Part shown: positions 26,301-34,547 of the stretch, in pieces
Position numbering within the stretch: position 1 is the stretch's first letter
How the letters are laid out: every line of letters begins with the position of its first letter
Assembly (NCBI GenBank): GCA_041741455.1
Contig: JBGSJZ010000099.1
Coordinates: 153,372 to 217,371, forward strand
DNA length: 64,000 nucleotides
Direction of reading: 5' to 3'
DNA from: CALESS01 sp041741455
GTDB lineage: Bacteria; Chloroflexota; Anaerolineae; Anaerolineales; Anaerolineaceae
Made by a program: the position numbers and the translations under genes
The notes under the pieces: generated by a model
Seen by the model: the letters and a program-made list of their open reading frames with translations, nothing else
What the model was told of the DNA's origin: nothing
Database searches by the model: none

Positions 26301-28815
26301 AACCACGGATTTTCTATTGGAAATGACCTGCCTGAACTTTCGATTGGGCAGGCACGAGCTTGCTTTGGAAAGTTGTTGCCGGTTAGCCAAGGCTTTCCCG
26401 AATGATGGAATCTTGCAAGTCTTGCAGGCTGATTTGTTATGCGGTCTTGAACGCTGGCAACCAGCATTAATCAGCCTGGACCAGGCCCTCGAGATTTGGG
26501 AAAAGGGGCATCAAACTGGAGAGATCGGACGGTGGCAGCGTCTCGTAAATTCGGGCTGGATCCGAGCGGATTGGTTGGTAAGTGCCAACCGGCTGGGGAT
26601 GATCAGTATGCGCAAAGCATTGATCTACAACCGAATGAATGAATCCGAGTTGGCTGAACAACATGTGGAGATGACTCTGCAGCAAGTTGATCATTATATG
26701 CCAGCGATTTACCTGGCGGTGGAATTGGCACTGGGGCAAAACAACCTGGATCAGTGCAATCAATTACTGGAAGAGACGGAAGGTTCGCAGACGGATTTTG
26801 TTGGCTTGCGGATTGAAAATCATCAATTGCGAGGAGAAGCAGATCGCGCAGCTGAATTGCTGAGGCAGTCAATGATTGATCGGCCGCGAGACTTCCGTTT
26901 GCGGATATTGCAGGTCTGTCAACTCAGCCAGAGGTATGATTGGGCTGCGGCCAACAGTCTGTTTGATCGTTTGTTGATTGATTATAAAGAACGTAAAGCG
27001 GTATCTGCAGGCTGGCCTATTGTGCAAGGTGAGTTAATGACAAGCTTGATCCAACGCGGAGATTTGCTGCGATTGGTAGACCAAGCCTTGGCCTTGCGGC
27101 GTTGGCAGAATGCGTTGGAGTTGGCTTCCGAATGTGTTCGAATTTATGGGGATTCGGCCGCTCATCTACGACTGGCAAAAGTGCTGATCATTTGTGCTGA
27201 ACAACAAAGATTGTATACAGAGCTCAATATTTCAGCCCATGCCCCTGGTGTAGAAATGCTGTCTGTTGACCGGAATCGCCAATTTGAGTTGGTCATGGAA
27301 AAAGCCGGACTGCAAAGTTACCAACATGAGAACCTTCGCTGGTTTAAGCGCGGCCAGCTGGCTTTCCAAGGTACAGTGGAGTACATCACAGATCTTGCCA
27401 GCGTGGCAGATAATTCAGAGGATTGTGTAGCCTTAATGGCTGCCCTCCGCAGAAATAAAAATATGGAGGGTGTAAAACAACTTGCTGGTCAGTATCCGCA
27501 GGAACCAGCGATTTTGGCAGAACTGGCACTGGCACAATTGGCAACAGATGCTCAAGATGCTCAATTGACTGCCCAACACCTGGCAGAGATCAGCCCTTCA
27601 GATCCAGTTCACCTTGTTATTCTGACAATGGCTGCAAACCACAACGAAGATTGGATGATTGCTCTTGGAGCCTTGGAAAATGCCCTGCAAATCTGGCCTG
27701 ATGAGGCTGAATGGCACGCTTGGGCAGCGGATATGGCTGATAAGGTCAATGCAGGTCGGGCATGCCAGGCGCACTGGGAACAAGCCCTGACCCTGGAGCC
27801 CAAACGCGTAAGTTTTGCCTTATCACTTGGTAGAACCTACAATAGTCATCAAGTTTATGCCAAAGCGGCAAGTGTACTCCGGCGGGCTGTAGAAATCACA
27901 GACCAACACCCAGAGATTTGGATGGAACTTGCGCGGGCATTACAAGGAACCGGCGAGTTTGTGGAAGCGTTGGAATGCGCCGGCAAGGCAGCAGATTTAC
28001 TGCCTGAAGAACCACTTCCCCTATTGCTGAGCGGTGAGATTGCGCTCACAATGGGTAAATTGGATTGGGCATTAGCTTATGCCCAGGAAGCCTATAAAAT
28101 TGCCAACCGTAATGAGAAAGTGGTTCTATTCCTGGCCAGGGTGATGGAGAAACGAGGAAAACTGATGGACGGATTGGCGTTGATCGAAAAATCACTGGTG
28201 AATATGGATCACGCTGAACCTTTGATTTTTGAACAAGCTCGGTTGATACGCAAGATTAGTGGTCCCAAGGCTGCCTTACCGGTACTAATCCGGTTAGCAA
28301 ATGATAATTCAGCATCTGTAGAAGCCTTAAGTTTACTAGCCCAAGTGCAGGCAGATTGTGGTGACCTGGCTGCAGCGGAGCAATCTGCCCGCAAAGCCCT
28401 GGCTGTAAACCCAGACGATCTTGATACAAACTTATTACTAGGGCGTTTGTTGCATAAAGCTGGGCAATTAGACCAGGCAATTGTCTTCTTGAAGTTAGCG
28501 ACTACTGGTGGAGACAATTCATTGGATGCATTGATGGAGTTAGGGCGAGTGTACCAGGCTCGCCGAGAATTCCAGCCAGCATTGCAGATCTACCAGCAAG
28601 CCATCATGCATTCTCCAAAGGATCACCTACCATACCTGGCAGCTGGAGCAGTCTTACGGGAAGCCAAAGATTATCGAGGATCGGAAGCAATGTTCCGCCG
28701 GGCAGCTGAATTGGCTCCGGATGATGTCAATATCCAACGCCAGTTGGGCGCTGTAGTGGCGCTTAACCTGGTTTATGAATCGCAGGAGGTCAAGTTCTCC
28801 TATGGACAGCATTAA
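23386..28815 (+). CDS. giant tetratricopeptide-repeat-like protein
   Basis: An 1809-residue, almost entirely helical protein with no signal peptide or membrane helix. Many degenerate 34-residue TPR units can be seen from about residue 240 to the end, for example the GRALVKTGHFQEAI, GNILLTLGYLSEAQ and GRLLHKAGQLDQAI blocks, with the A/G-L-A spacing of TPR helices. The first ~200 residues are helical but not obviously TPR. Such arrays act as scaffolds or as sensors that hold back a partner enzyme. The 3' end overlaps the caspase-like gene, which also carries repeats at its start, so the two proteins probably bind each other. Confidence 0.88.
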   Translation: MQPVDWMLCLQQEISPDIARVLIRAYIHEPHVIRAMQQNGFLDRVLERDASWTMADLALVAMGSPLKSADLMGTEMVEVEAGLRSNALQAYEKTHKTLTPPANLAEAGLLAIALRERRRLTNGWYGLMGELTQGTVAEQLGLIYEIWKTPLACLYHMVPDGIELCQSLLPRQSLNPSSTWISHIMLANPIENSERVKLLTAFMRKTSIGMQTGWLRELSLSGETDLVLEISRVLLASTTPLVEKSLARSALVTGQPDEALKETMYLQHLAELYRLSGQFDEAEKLFQQVQWVSRIWLAGINVQLADLSWQIGNPEQAQGIYDQNQKLHAEQVDTTAELVISLGHSWQAFLPLESGLADSQNPLMMILRAEEIGKAGDLSNGQELACQAVELWLAGMETCPSKMTTQFAIEWKPEVYANALIDLGLDDEAISFTRVALMTKPADETLTGVLVDLLQKKQMTEFALEMAGIQASLNPDMAGHQRTLAKLLNATGRWPEAYHSWKRTLRLARTPSTEDWLGLAEASLAVNDLPQTIEMCNLVLEQDENHGKANRMLGRALVKTGHFQEAIPVLGKATALCPEETQAWLDMADAYRNLGENQKVLEILRAASLAVSNSSEIFLALGETCQQAGLQAEALPAIRKAAQLRPDSETAAIQLGNILLTLGYLSEAQSVLIAAVKRWPENPDLALIFARVSLALGDHDAALQALEIAIRTDKPEIERYILLAETLLEGFTPGSTISPVNSNHRLERAKQVLETALTWMPDHELGLVLHGEILLACSENQGAYEVFSHLYESKSLSNTDNHWRLLAGFGLSALRTGEVNLALSALQDAILMRPEMIGLHRLLAEAYLQANQRNDAIQRARYALKLDANNESNLLWFADLMGMMEETAEAISAMQVITQLAPERSDYWLKRAGLEVENGDLEAAQKSLQTMLNLSELNHDHYRLAALTYLRMQDQTAAMACLDLACEKSSEVTTDFLLEMTCLNFRLGRHELALESCCRLAKAFPNDGILQVLQADLLCGLERWQPALISLDQALEIWEKGHQTGEIGRWQRLVNSGWIRADWLVSANRLGMISMRKALIYNRMNESELAEQHVEMTLQQVDHYMPAIYLAVELALGQNNLDQCNQLLEETEGSQTDFVGLRIENHQLRGEADRAAELLRQSMIDRPRDFRLRILQVCQLSQRYDWAAANSLFDRLLIDYKERKAVSAGWPIVQGELMTSLIQRGDLLRLVDQALALRRWQNALELASECVRIYGDSAAHLRLAKVLIICAEQQRLYTELNISAHAPGVEMLSVDRNRQFELVMEKAGLQSYQHENLRWFKRGQLAFQGTVEYITDLASVADNSEDCVALMAALRRNKNMEGVKQLAGQYPQEPAILAELALAQLATDAQDAQLTAQHLAEISPSDPVHLVILTMAANHNEDWMIALGALENALQIWPDEAEWHAWAADMADKVNAGRACQAHWEQALTLEPKRVSFALSLGRTYNSHQVYAKAASVLRRAVEITDQHPEIWMELARALQGTGEFVEALECAGKAADLLPEEPLPLLLSGEIALTMGKLDWALAYAQEAYKIANRNEKVVLFLARVMEKRGKLMDGLALIEKSLVNMDHAEPLIFEQARLIRKISGPKAALPVLIRLANDNSASVEALSLLAQVQADCGDLAAAEQSARKALAVNPDDLDTNLLLGRLLHKAGQLDQAIVFLKLATTGGDNSLDALMELGRVYQARREFQPALQIYQQAIMHSPKDHLPYLAAGAVLREAKDYRGSEAMFRRAAELAPDDVNIQRQLGAVVALNLVYESQEVKFSYGQH

Positions 28816-31444
28816 TTCATTCAAAACTGGTGCGAACGGCGGTTATGACCGCAAGTCTTTCCTGGCTTTGCTGGATACAGCACTCCAGGTCAAATCCTGG
28901 CGCTTTGCTAGGCAGGGATCATTGCTTTGGCTGGCAATCTTTCCTGGCGACCTGGATGTACGTTTGCGGCTGGCCAAAGCTCAAGCAGGGGAAGGTCGCA
29001 GTGGAACAGCCATCAGCCTGATGGAAGAAATCTGCCGGATGGATCCTGAATTTGTCCTAGCACAATCCAGCCTAGCAGATGAGTATTTGAGAAGCAGCCA
29101 ACCCGAGAAAGCAGCTGAAACCTGGGCATTGGTTTCTGCACTGGGCAGCGGGATTCCTGAGCCGAAATTACCGCAATGGGCATTGGATCTGACCAATGCC
29201 TACAAGTATTTTGCTTCAGGTGATCTGGAGATGTCTGAGAATATGGTCCATACCGTGCTGGGATGCAGGTCAGATATGTTGTTGGCAGCCGTTCTTCATT
29301 TGCGGTTGACTCGGGCGGCTGGCGATATTCGAACAGTGAACCATTTGGCTTCGTTATATAAAGAGCGTTGGCCGGAAACCCTGGCCTTTTCTTTGGCCCT
29401 GGCTGAAGCCCAAATGGAGCTCGGAGATGAATCACGGGCAGTTGCTTTACTTCACCAATGTGTGGCACGTGATTCGGCCGGACAGGTGGCTAACCGACTG
29501 TGGGGGCAAGAGCATCGTTATCATTCCTTGTGGCCGGATCGATTAGAAGCCCGTTTTGAACTGGTGATTCCTGCCGAAGTTGCCGGTCCGCTGGGATTGA
29601 ATCGCCTGCCGGATGGTAAGTCTGCAAATTCAGTTGATATGATAACAGGGGTCGTGTCTTTGAGATCAGGTCCGATAAACATTGCTGAAGATCCGGCTGA
29701 ATACGCTGGAATGACTGAGGCAGAAGGTACGCAAATGATCGAAACCAAGGCGGCTCGCATCCGTAGGGGTATGCAGGCTAATGAGGCGACGCGTGATGCT
29801 GAGGAATCTTTTGACAAACTGGCCAAGAAAATGAAAAAACCTGCCCTCGGCAAAGTGGATGGTCGCTTCCCGATGTATGTGCTTTTGTCCACTCGCAAAG
29901 GGATGGAGGGTCAGTATGGACCACAGACCGCTGCTGCTCTGGAACAGGAGATGAAAAAGCTGGTATCAGCAGCCAGTAAACGCCCTGGCTGGGGGGCGAT
30001 GGTTTATTTCCCGGATGATCCCTTGATGACTGCAAAACTGGGTTTGAAACCTGTGGATGGAATTGATCCATGGAAATTAAAGTTGGCATTGGTGGATCTG
30101 GATCAGGCCCTGGGCAAGAAAGGTCAACGGATTGGGGCGATCGTGATCGTGGGTGGGGCAGAGGTCGTACCTTTTCATAAATTACCCAACCCAACGGATG
30201 ATGATGATGCTGAAGTCAATTCTGATAACCCTTATGGAACACTGGATTCAAATTACTTTGTGCCTGAATGGCCGGTTGGCCGGTTGCCGGGTGAGATTGG
30301 CCCGGATGCCGGTTTGCTGATTGAGCAAATCCGAAAAGCAACTGGCTATCACAGCGCACAAGGATATAAACCTTTGCACTGGTGGATGCTGCCATGGCGG
30401 TGGATCAGACAAATTCAGCCCAAAGGCAAAAAAAGTAAGTCACACCTGCCATTTGGTTACACAGCTGCTGCCTGGCAACGTTCTTCACAAGAGGTGTTTC
30501 GCCTGAATGGAATCAAACGAAACCTGGTAGCCTGTCCACCCGAAGGTACCGAGACAGTTGATCCGGAAGACGTCAGTGCAGCTTCTCTGGGTTATTTTAA
30601 CTTGCATGGGTTGGAGGATGGGGCTGAATGGTATGGTCAGCGGGATCCCGGGGATACCACTCCTGGCATGGATTATCCAGTTGCGCTCAGTCCTCACAAT
30701 CTAATCAAGAATGGTTCAGCGCCAAAAGTTGTCTTCAGTGAAGCCTGTTATGGTGGGCTGGTAAGCGGAAAGCGGGAAGCTGAAGCCATCAGCTTGAGAT
30801 TCCTGTCAATTGGCACCCAGGCAGTGGTTGGCTCGACCTGCACGGCCTACGGTTCGGTGGCAGCACCTTTGATAGGGGCTGATTTACTCGGTAGTCTGTT
30901 CTGGAAACACCTGCAATCCGGTTTGACGGTCGGTGAGTCGCTGATGCAAGCAAAGATAGACCTGGTACGCGAGATGAGTCGCCGTCAGAGTTTCCTGGAT
31001 GGCGAGGACCAGAAGACTTTACTCTCGTTTGTCTTGTATGGAGATCCCCTGGTCAATCTAAGTGGCTACCAGAAGGGAACAAAAAACCTACCACGTTTCC
31101 GAAGTCATCCCAAGGTGGCAACTGTATGTGATAGACCGGACGGAGACCTGGTGGAGAGTGATCTTTCCATTGAAACGATGCAAGTAGTAAAGCGTGTGTT
31201 GGAACCCTATTTGCCAGGTTTTTCGGACCAGGATATTAGTGTAACCCGGCAACACCAGGCTCACCCGGGCAAGAAACCGGGACAACCTGCGAATGAAACC
31301 AAAGTCAACCAAGGCTCGGCGAATGAGCGGACCGTGGTTACGGTAACCAAGCAAGTGCAGATTGGAGCGCGAAAGCATCATCGCTTTGCCAGATTGACCT
31401 TTAACGCCAAGGGAAAAGTCGTTAAGATGGCGCTCAGCCGGTAG
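28802..31444 (+). CDS. repeat protein with C-terminal caspase/gingipain-like (clan CD) protease domain
   Basis: About 880 residues. The first ~240 are TPR-like helices; the rest is an alpha/beta domain resembling the C25/caspase fold: IVIVGGAEVVPF, the N-P-Y-G-T-L-D and VPEWPVGRLPG segment, a catalytic His in NLHGLEDG (H602) and the nucleophile in SEACYGG (C649), 47 residues apart. The last ~120 residues are a basic tail. ATG 28802 has AGGAGG at 28784-28789 and overlaps the TPR gene by 14 bases; an earlier in-frame start at 28775 is less well supported. No signal peptide, so it is a cytosolic protease, unlike secreted gingipains. It may be the effector of the sigma-54 module. Confidence 0.85.
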   Translation: MDSINSFKTGANGGYDRKSFLALLDTALQVKSWRFARQGSLLWLAIFPGDLDVRLRLAKAQAGEGRSGTAISLMEEICRMDPEFVLAQSSLADEYLRSSQPEKAAETWALVSALGSGIPEPKLPQWALDLTNAYKYFASGDLEMSENMVHTVLGCRSDMLLAAVLHLRLTRAAGDIRTVNHLASLYKERWPETLAFSLALAEAQMELGDESRAVALLHQCVARDSAGQVANRLWGQEHRYHSLWPDRLEARFELVIPAEVAGPLGLNRLPDGKSANSVDMITGVVSLRSGPINIAEDPAEYAGMTEAEGTQMIETKAARIRRGMQANEATRDAEESFDKLAKKMKKPALGKVDGRFPMYVLLSTRKGMEGQYGPQTAAALEQEMKKLVSAASKRPGWGAMVYFPDDPLMTAKLGLKPVDGIDPWKLKLALVDLDQALGKKGQRIGAIVIVGGAEVVPFHKLPNPTDDDDAEVNSDNPYGTLDSNYFVPEWPVGRLPGEIGPDAGLLIEQIRKATGYHSAQGYKPLHWWMLPWRWIRQIQPKGKKSKSHLPFGYTAAAWQRSSQEVFRLNGIKRNLVACPPEGTETVDPEDVSAASLGYFNLHGLEDGAEWYGQRDPGDTTPGMDYPVALSPHNLIKNGSAPKVVFSEACYGGLVSGKREAEAISLRFLSIGTQAVVGSTCTAYGSVAAPLIGADLLGSLFWKHLQSGLTVGESLMQAKIDLVREMSRRQSFLDGEDQKTLLSFVLYGDPLVNLSGYQKGTKNLPRFRSHPKVATVCDRPDGDLVESDLSIETMQVVKRVLEPYLPGFSDQDISVTRQHQAHPGKKPGQPANETKVNQGSANERTVVTVTKQVQIGARKHHRFARLTFNAKGKVVKMALSR

Positions 31445-31469
31445 ATGCAGGTCATGTTAGAATGAGGAC

Positions 31470-31586
31470 ATGGTCCTTGAACAAATCTTCTTCCTGGTCG
31501 GCGGTTGTGCATCCATCGGGTTATGTGTTCTGATTGTTGCAATGATTATTTTGAAAAAACGTAAAAATAAAAAACTGGGTGATTGA
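31470..31586 (+). CDS. possible 38-residue single-helix membrane peptide
   Basis: An ATG at 31470 opens a frame for a short start (MVLEQ), one hydrophobic helix of about 23 residues and a strongly basic tail ending KKRKNKKLGD, then TGA. A GAGGA lies only 1-2 bases before the ATG, too close for a good ribosome-binding site. The stop falls inside the terminator stem. It is 25 bases after the protease gene on the same strand, so it may be its last cistron. The positive-inside helix makes chance less likely, but evidence is thin. Confidence 0.4.
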   Translation: MVLEQIFFLVGGCASIGLCVLIVAMIILKKRKNKKLGD

Positions 31587-31606
31587 GCCACCCGGTTTTG
31601 ATTTTT
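31575..31606. terminator. bidirectional terminator after the sigma-54 module
   Basis: CTGGGTG (31575-31581) pairs with CACCCGG (31589-31595, one G-T pair), followed by TTTTGATTTTT and preceded by an A-rich tract. It ends the plus-strand protease transcript and the converging minus-strand thiolase transcript. Confidence 0.75.
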
Positions 31607-31611
31607 CTGAA

Positions 31612-32769
31612 TTAGTCAACCTGTAAGATATGGGCAATGATATTTGAGCCAGAACCGCCAATGTTTTGTGCCATACCGATGCGGGCATCCGGCACCTGCG
31701 AACCACCGGCTTCCCCCCGTAATTGACGAGTGACTTCAACAATCTGGTACATACCAGTCGCGCCTACCGGATGACCACGAGCTTTTAGTCCCCCCAGCGT
31801 ACAAATCGGAATGCTTCCAGTCGGACGGATTTCACCGTCTAGGGCAAGGCGGGGAGCCTGTCCACGCTCAGCAAAGCCAGTCGCTTCCAGAGAGAGCGCG
31901 GCCATAATCGAAAAGGCATCGTGCAGTTCGAACAAGTCAATATCCCTGGGAGTGATGCCGGCCTGGGCATAAGCAGCCTTGGCAGAAAGTTCTGCAGCCC
32001 GCAACCAGAGCGGATTGCGCCGGCCGTGAATAGCAATGGAATCCGTAGCTGCGCCAGATCCAATCACCCGGATGCGTGGGCGGCCGGGAATAGAGCGTAC
32101 CCGTTCCGCCGGAACTAAAATTGCAGCCGCTGCACCGTCCCCCATTGGAGAGGCATCCATAATGCAAATTGGTTCAGCAACCATCGTCGCTTTACGAAAT
32201 TGGTCTTCGGTTATGGGCTCATGAAAACGAGCATACGGGTTGTGAACCGCATTGGCATGTGAATTAATGGAAAATGGGGCAAAACTGATTTTGTCCCACT
32301 TATATTGCTCCATATATCGCCGCATAGCCAGGGCGTTGAGGGCAACAAAAGAAAGTCCCATGTCTAATTCCCAATCGGCATCGGCGGCGGTAGCAAGCTG
32401 GGCAGTGATTTCCTCTGTCGGTGAGTCGGTCATCTTTTCGACCCCGACAGCGATGGCAACATCCACTTCACCGGAGGAAACGGCAATCAGGGCGGAGCGG
32501 AAGGCGGCTGCACCAGAACTACAGGCGGCTTCCACTCGGGCTGCTTCTGCAAAGCGCAATCCCACCCAATCGGCAATGTAGCTACCGAGGTGCTGCTGAT
32601 GGCTGGCGGAACCGGACATCATATTGCCCACATAGAGGGCATCGGCGGTTTCCACGCCGGCATCCTGCATGGCTGCCAGAATGGCATCACCAGCCAACTC
32701 GCGCAAACTTTTCTCCCATTGTTCTTCCACTTTGGTTTGGCCAATTCCCAGGACGGCAACAGGTCGCAT
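31612..32769 (-). CDS. thiolase family protein (SCP2 / archaeal-type acetyl-CoA acetyltransferase-like)
   Basis: A 385-residue thiolase. Catalytic features: the nucleophilic Cys in EAACSSGAAA, the ELHDAFS block (N-E-A-F equivalent with His), the GGLKARGHPVGATG signature with the catalytic His, and a C-terminal GGSGSNI in place of the usual second Cys loop. That last feature and the length fit the SCP2/archaeal branch, which usually partners a DUF35 protein and HMG-CoA synthase; neither lies beside it here. It would catalyse acyl-CoA condensation or cleavage, substrate unknown. It is divergent from the lipoprotein gene at 32892. Confidence 0.85.
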   Translation of the reverse strand: MRPVAVLGIGQTKVEEQWEKSLRELAGDAILAAMQDAGVETADALYVGNMMSGSASHQQHLGSYIADWVGLRFAEAARVEAACSSGAAAFRSALIAVSSGEVDVAIAVGVEKMTDSPTEEITAQLATAADADWELDMGLSFVALNALAMRRYMEQYKWDKISFAPFSINSHANAVHNPYARFHEPITEDQFRKATMVAEPICIMDASPMGDGAAAAILVPAERVRSIPGRPRIRVIGSGAATDSIAIHGRRNPLWLRAAELSAKAAYAQAGITPRDIDLFELHDAFSIMAALSLEATGFAERGQAPRLALDGEIRPTGSIPICTLGGLKARGHPVGATGMYQIVEVTRQLRGEAGGSQVPDARIGMAQNIGGSGSNIIAHILQVD

Positions 32770-32891
32770 AATGGTTCCTTTCCAGATATCATCGATGATT
32801 GTTAATGTGAATTATACGTCGCGTATCCATCAATAACTATCAAAAAGTAGATAGATTACAGGGTTATAATCAGGAGGTTAGCGGAGGTCAG

Positions 32892-34547
32892 TTGAAGCGT
32901 TTCTTTATTTTCGGAATCGTCATTCTTTCAATAATTCTGACAGCCTGTCAGAATTATGCAGTACCTTCTGATTCAACGCCTGAGGTTGTGAAACAGGAAA
33001 CAATCATCAATCCTACATCCGTTCCAAATCCAACACCAATTTCGACCCCGACAAATCCCAATCATCCATTATCCCCCACAAGAGAGGCAAAGAATACCTA
33101 CTGGTTTGACGATTCCATACCGGTCAATGTGCAGACTGCTCTGTGCTTTCCTGAGGGTGTAAGTACAGCCAACAGTAAAAGTCAGGCTGGCGCTTGGTTA
33201 TCTTTGGGCAGCGGAAGCGTACTGGCCTATCGAAGCGTATATGCGTTGGCCGGTAGGTTTGACCTGCTGGTGGATGGTGTTACGATGGGAGAGTTGGAGT
33301 CCGCCTGGCAGGGGCAGGGGGAGTGGAACCTGGCGATGAGTCACGAGACTTACCAGGCCTTTAAAGGTGATTGGAGCGCCACAAATTCAATCCTGATCGT
33401 GGATGACTTGGAAGAACTGGTGAATCAGGTTTGGAACACGGAGGGAATGTTGATTATCCTGCCGTTTGATGATCTCATCCCCCGGCTCAAGGTGTTAAAT
33501 GTGGATGGAATGTCTGTGCTGGATAAAAAACTAAATACGAAAAAATATCCACTAACCCTGAATTATTACTGGCAAGGAGATCCTCCTTTACTCAACTTGA
33601 TGAATGCAGCCTGTGAACCTGGAACTAACCGGGATCTGGCAATGATGACCGATGTTTTGATGAGCGGAGTCTCCGCATTAACTCGCGGCACGGCCGCCAA
33701 AATGGTTGAAGAAGGTGTTACGTATCCGGCCAGAGATATCCTGAATTGGCTGAAAGCAGCGGATATTACACATATCAGCCATGAAGTGTCGTTTTTTATC
33801 GATTGTCCTGATCCGTTACCAATTCGTGCCGGCGGTCGATTCTGCGCCCAACCAGAATTCCTGGAGCTATTTATCCATGCCGGGGTGGATGTAGTGGAAT
33901 TGACCGGCAACCACTTGAATGACTGGGGGACAGACGCATTGATCGATTCCATCTCCATGTACCAGGAAGCCGGGATAAAGTTGTTTGGCGGAGGAATCAA
34001 TGCAGAAACAGCCCGGCAACCGTTGTTGGTTGAGCACAATGGCAACCAGTTGGCGTTCCTGGGCTGCAATGCCACTGGTCCGGATTCAGATTGGGCGAAA
34101 GAGTCTTTGCCCGGATCTGCTTATTGCGACCTGGATTGGTTATCTGCTGAAGTCAGTCGATTGAAGAACGATGGCTACCTACCCATTGTTACGTTTCAAG
34201 CATTTGAAATATGTGACTATGCTCCCCATTCGAGTCAACGCGTTCTGGCGGATCAAATGGTTAGAGCAGGAGCCGTGATTGTAAGCGGCAGCCAGGCTCA
34301 TTGCCCTCAAGCCTATCGAATTGAGGGGGAAACATTCATTCACTATGGATTGGGCAATCTGTGGTTTGACCAGATGGATTGGTTGAGCCGGCAGGAGACC
34401 CTGGATCGTCATGTGTTTTATAATGGACGACATATCAGCACGGAAATTTTTACAGCCATTTTAGAAGATTCGGCCCGCCCGCGGCCGATGACAGCAGATG
34501 AACGACGATTTATCCTGGAGATGATATTTAATGCTAGTCAGTGGTAA
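32892..34547 (+). CDS. CapA-like lipoprotein, copy 1
   Basis: A 551-residue lipoprotein: signal peptide with lipobox LTAC (Cys about 19), a Thr/Pro-rich linker, a region of ~200 residues resembling a degenerate periplasmic binding-protein lobe, and a C-terminal CapA (PGA_cap) metallophosphatase-like domain. Metal-ligand motifs of that family appear as ISHEVSF, LTGNHLNDWG and SGSQAHCPQ, with the FIHYGLGNLWFDQ block near the end. CapA proteins act in poly-gamma-glutamate or cell-wall polymer handling. The start is TTG with GGAGG at 32883-32887. It overlaps the paralogous gene 2 by 17 bases. Confidence 0.82.
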   Translation: MKRFFIFGIVILSIILTACQNYAVPSDSTPEVVKQETIINPTSVPNPTPISTPTNPNHPLSPTREAKNTYWFDDSIPVNVQTALCFPEGVSTANSKSQAGAWLSLGSGSVLAYRSVYALAGRFDLLVDGVTMGELESAWQGQGEWNLAMSHETYQAFKGDWSATNSILIVDDLEELVNQVWNTEGMLIILPFDDLIPRLKVLNVDGMSVLDKKLNTKKYPLTLNYYWQGDPPLLNLMNAACEPGTNRDLAMMTDVLMSGVSALTRGTAAKMVEEGVTYPARDILNWLKAADITHISHEVSFFIDCPDPLPIRAGGRFCAQPEFLELFIHAGVDVVELTGNHLNDWGTDALIDSISMYQEAGIKLFGGGINAETARQPLLVEHNGNQLAFLGCNATGPDSDWAKESLPGSAYCDLDWLSAEVSRLKNDGYLPIVTFQAFEICDYAPHSSQRVLADQMVRAGAVIVSGSQAHCPQAYRIEGETFIHYGLGNLWFDQMDWLSRQETLDRHVFYNGRHISTEIFTAILEDSARPRPMTADERRFILEMIFNASQW

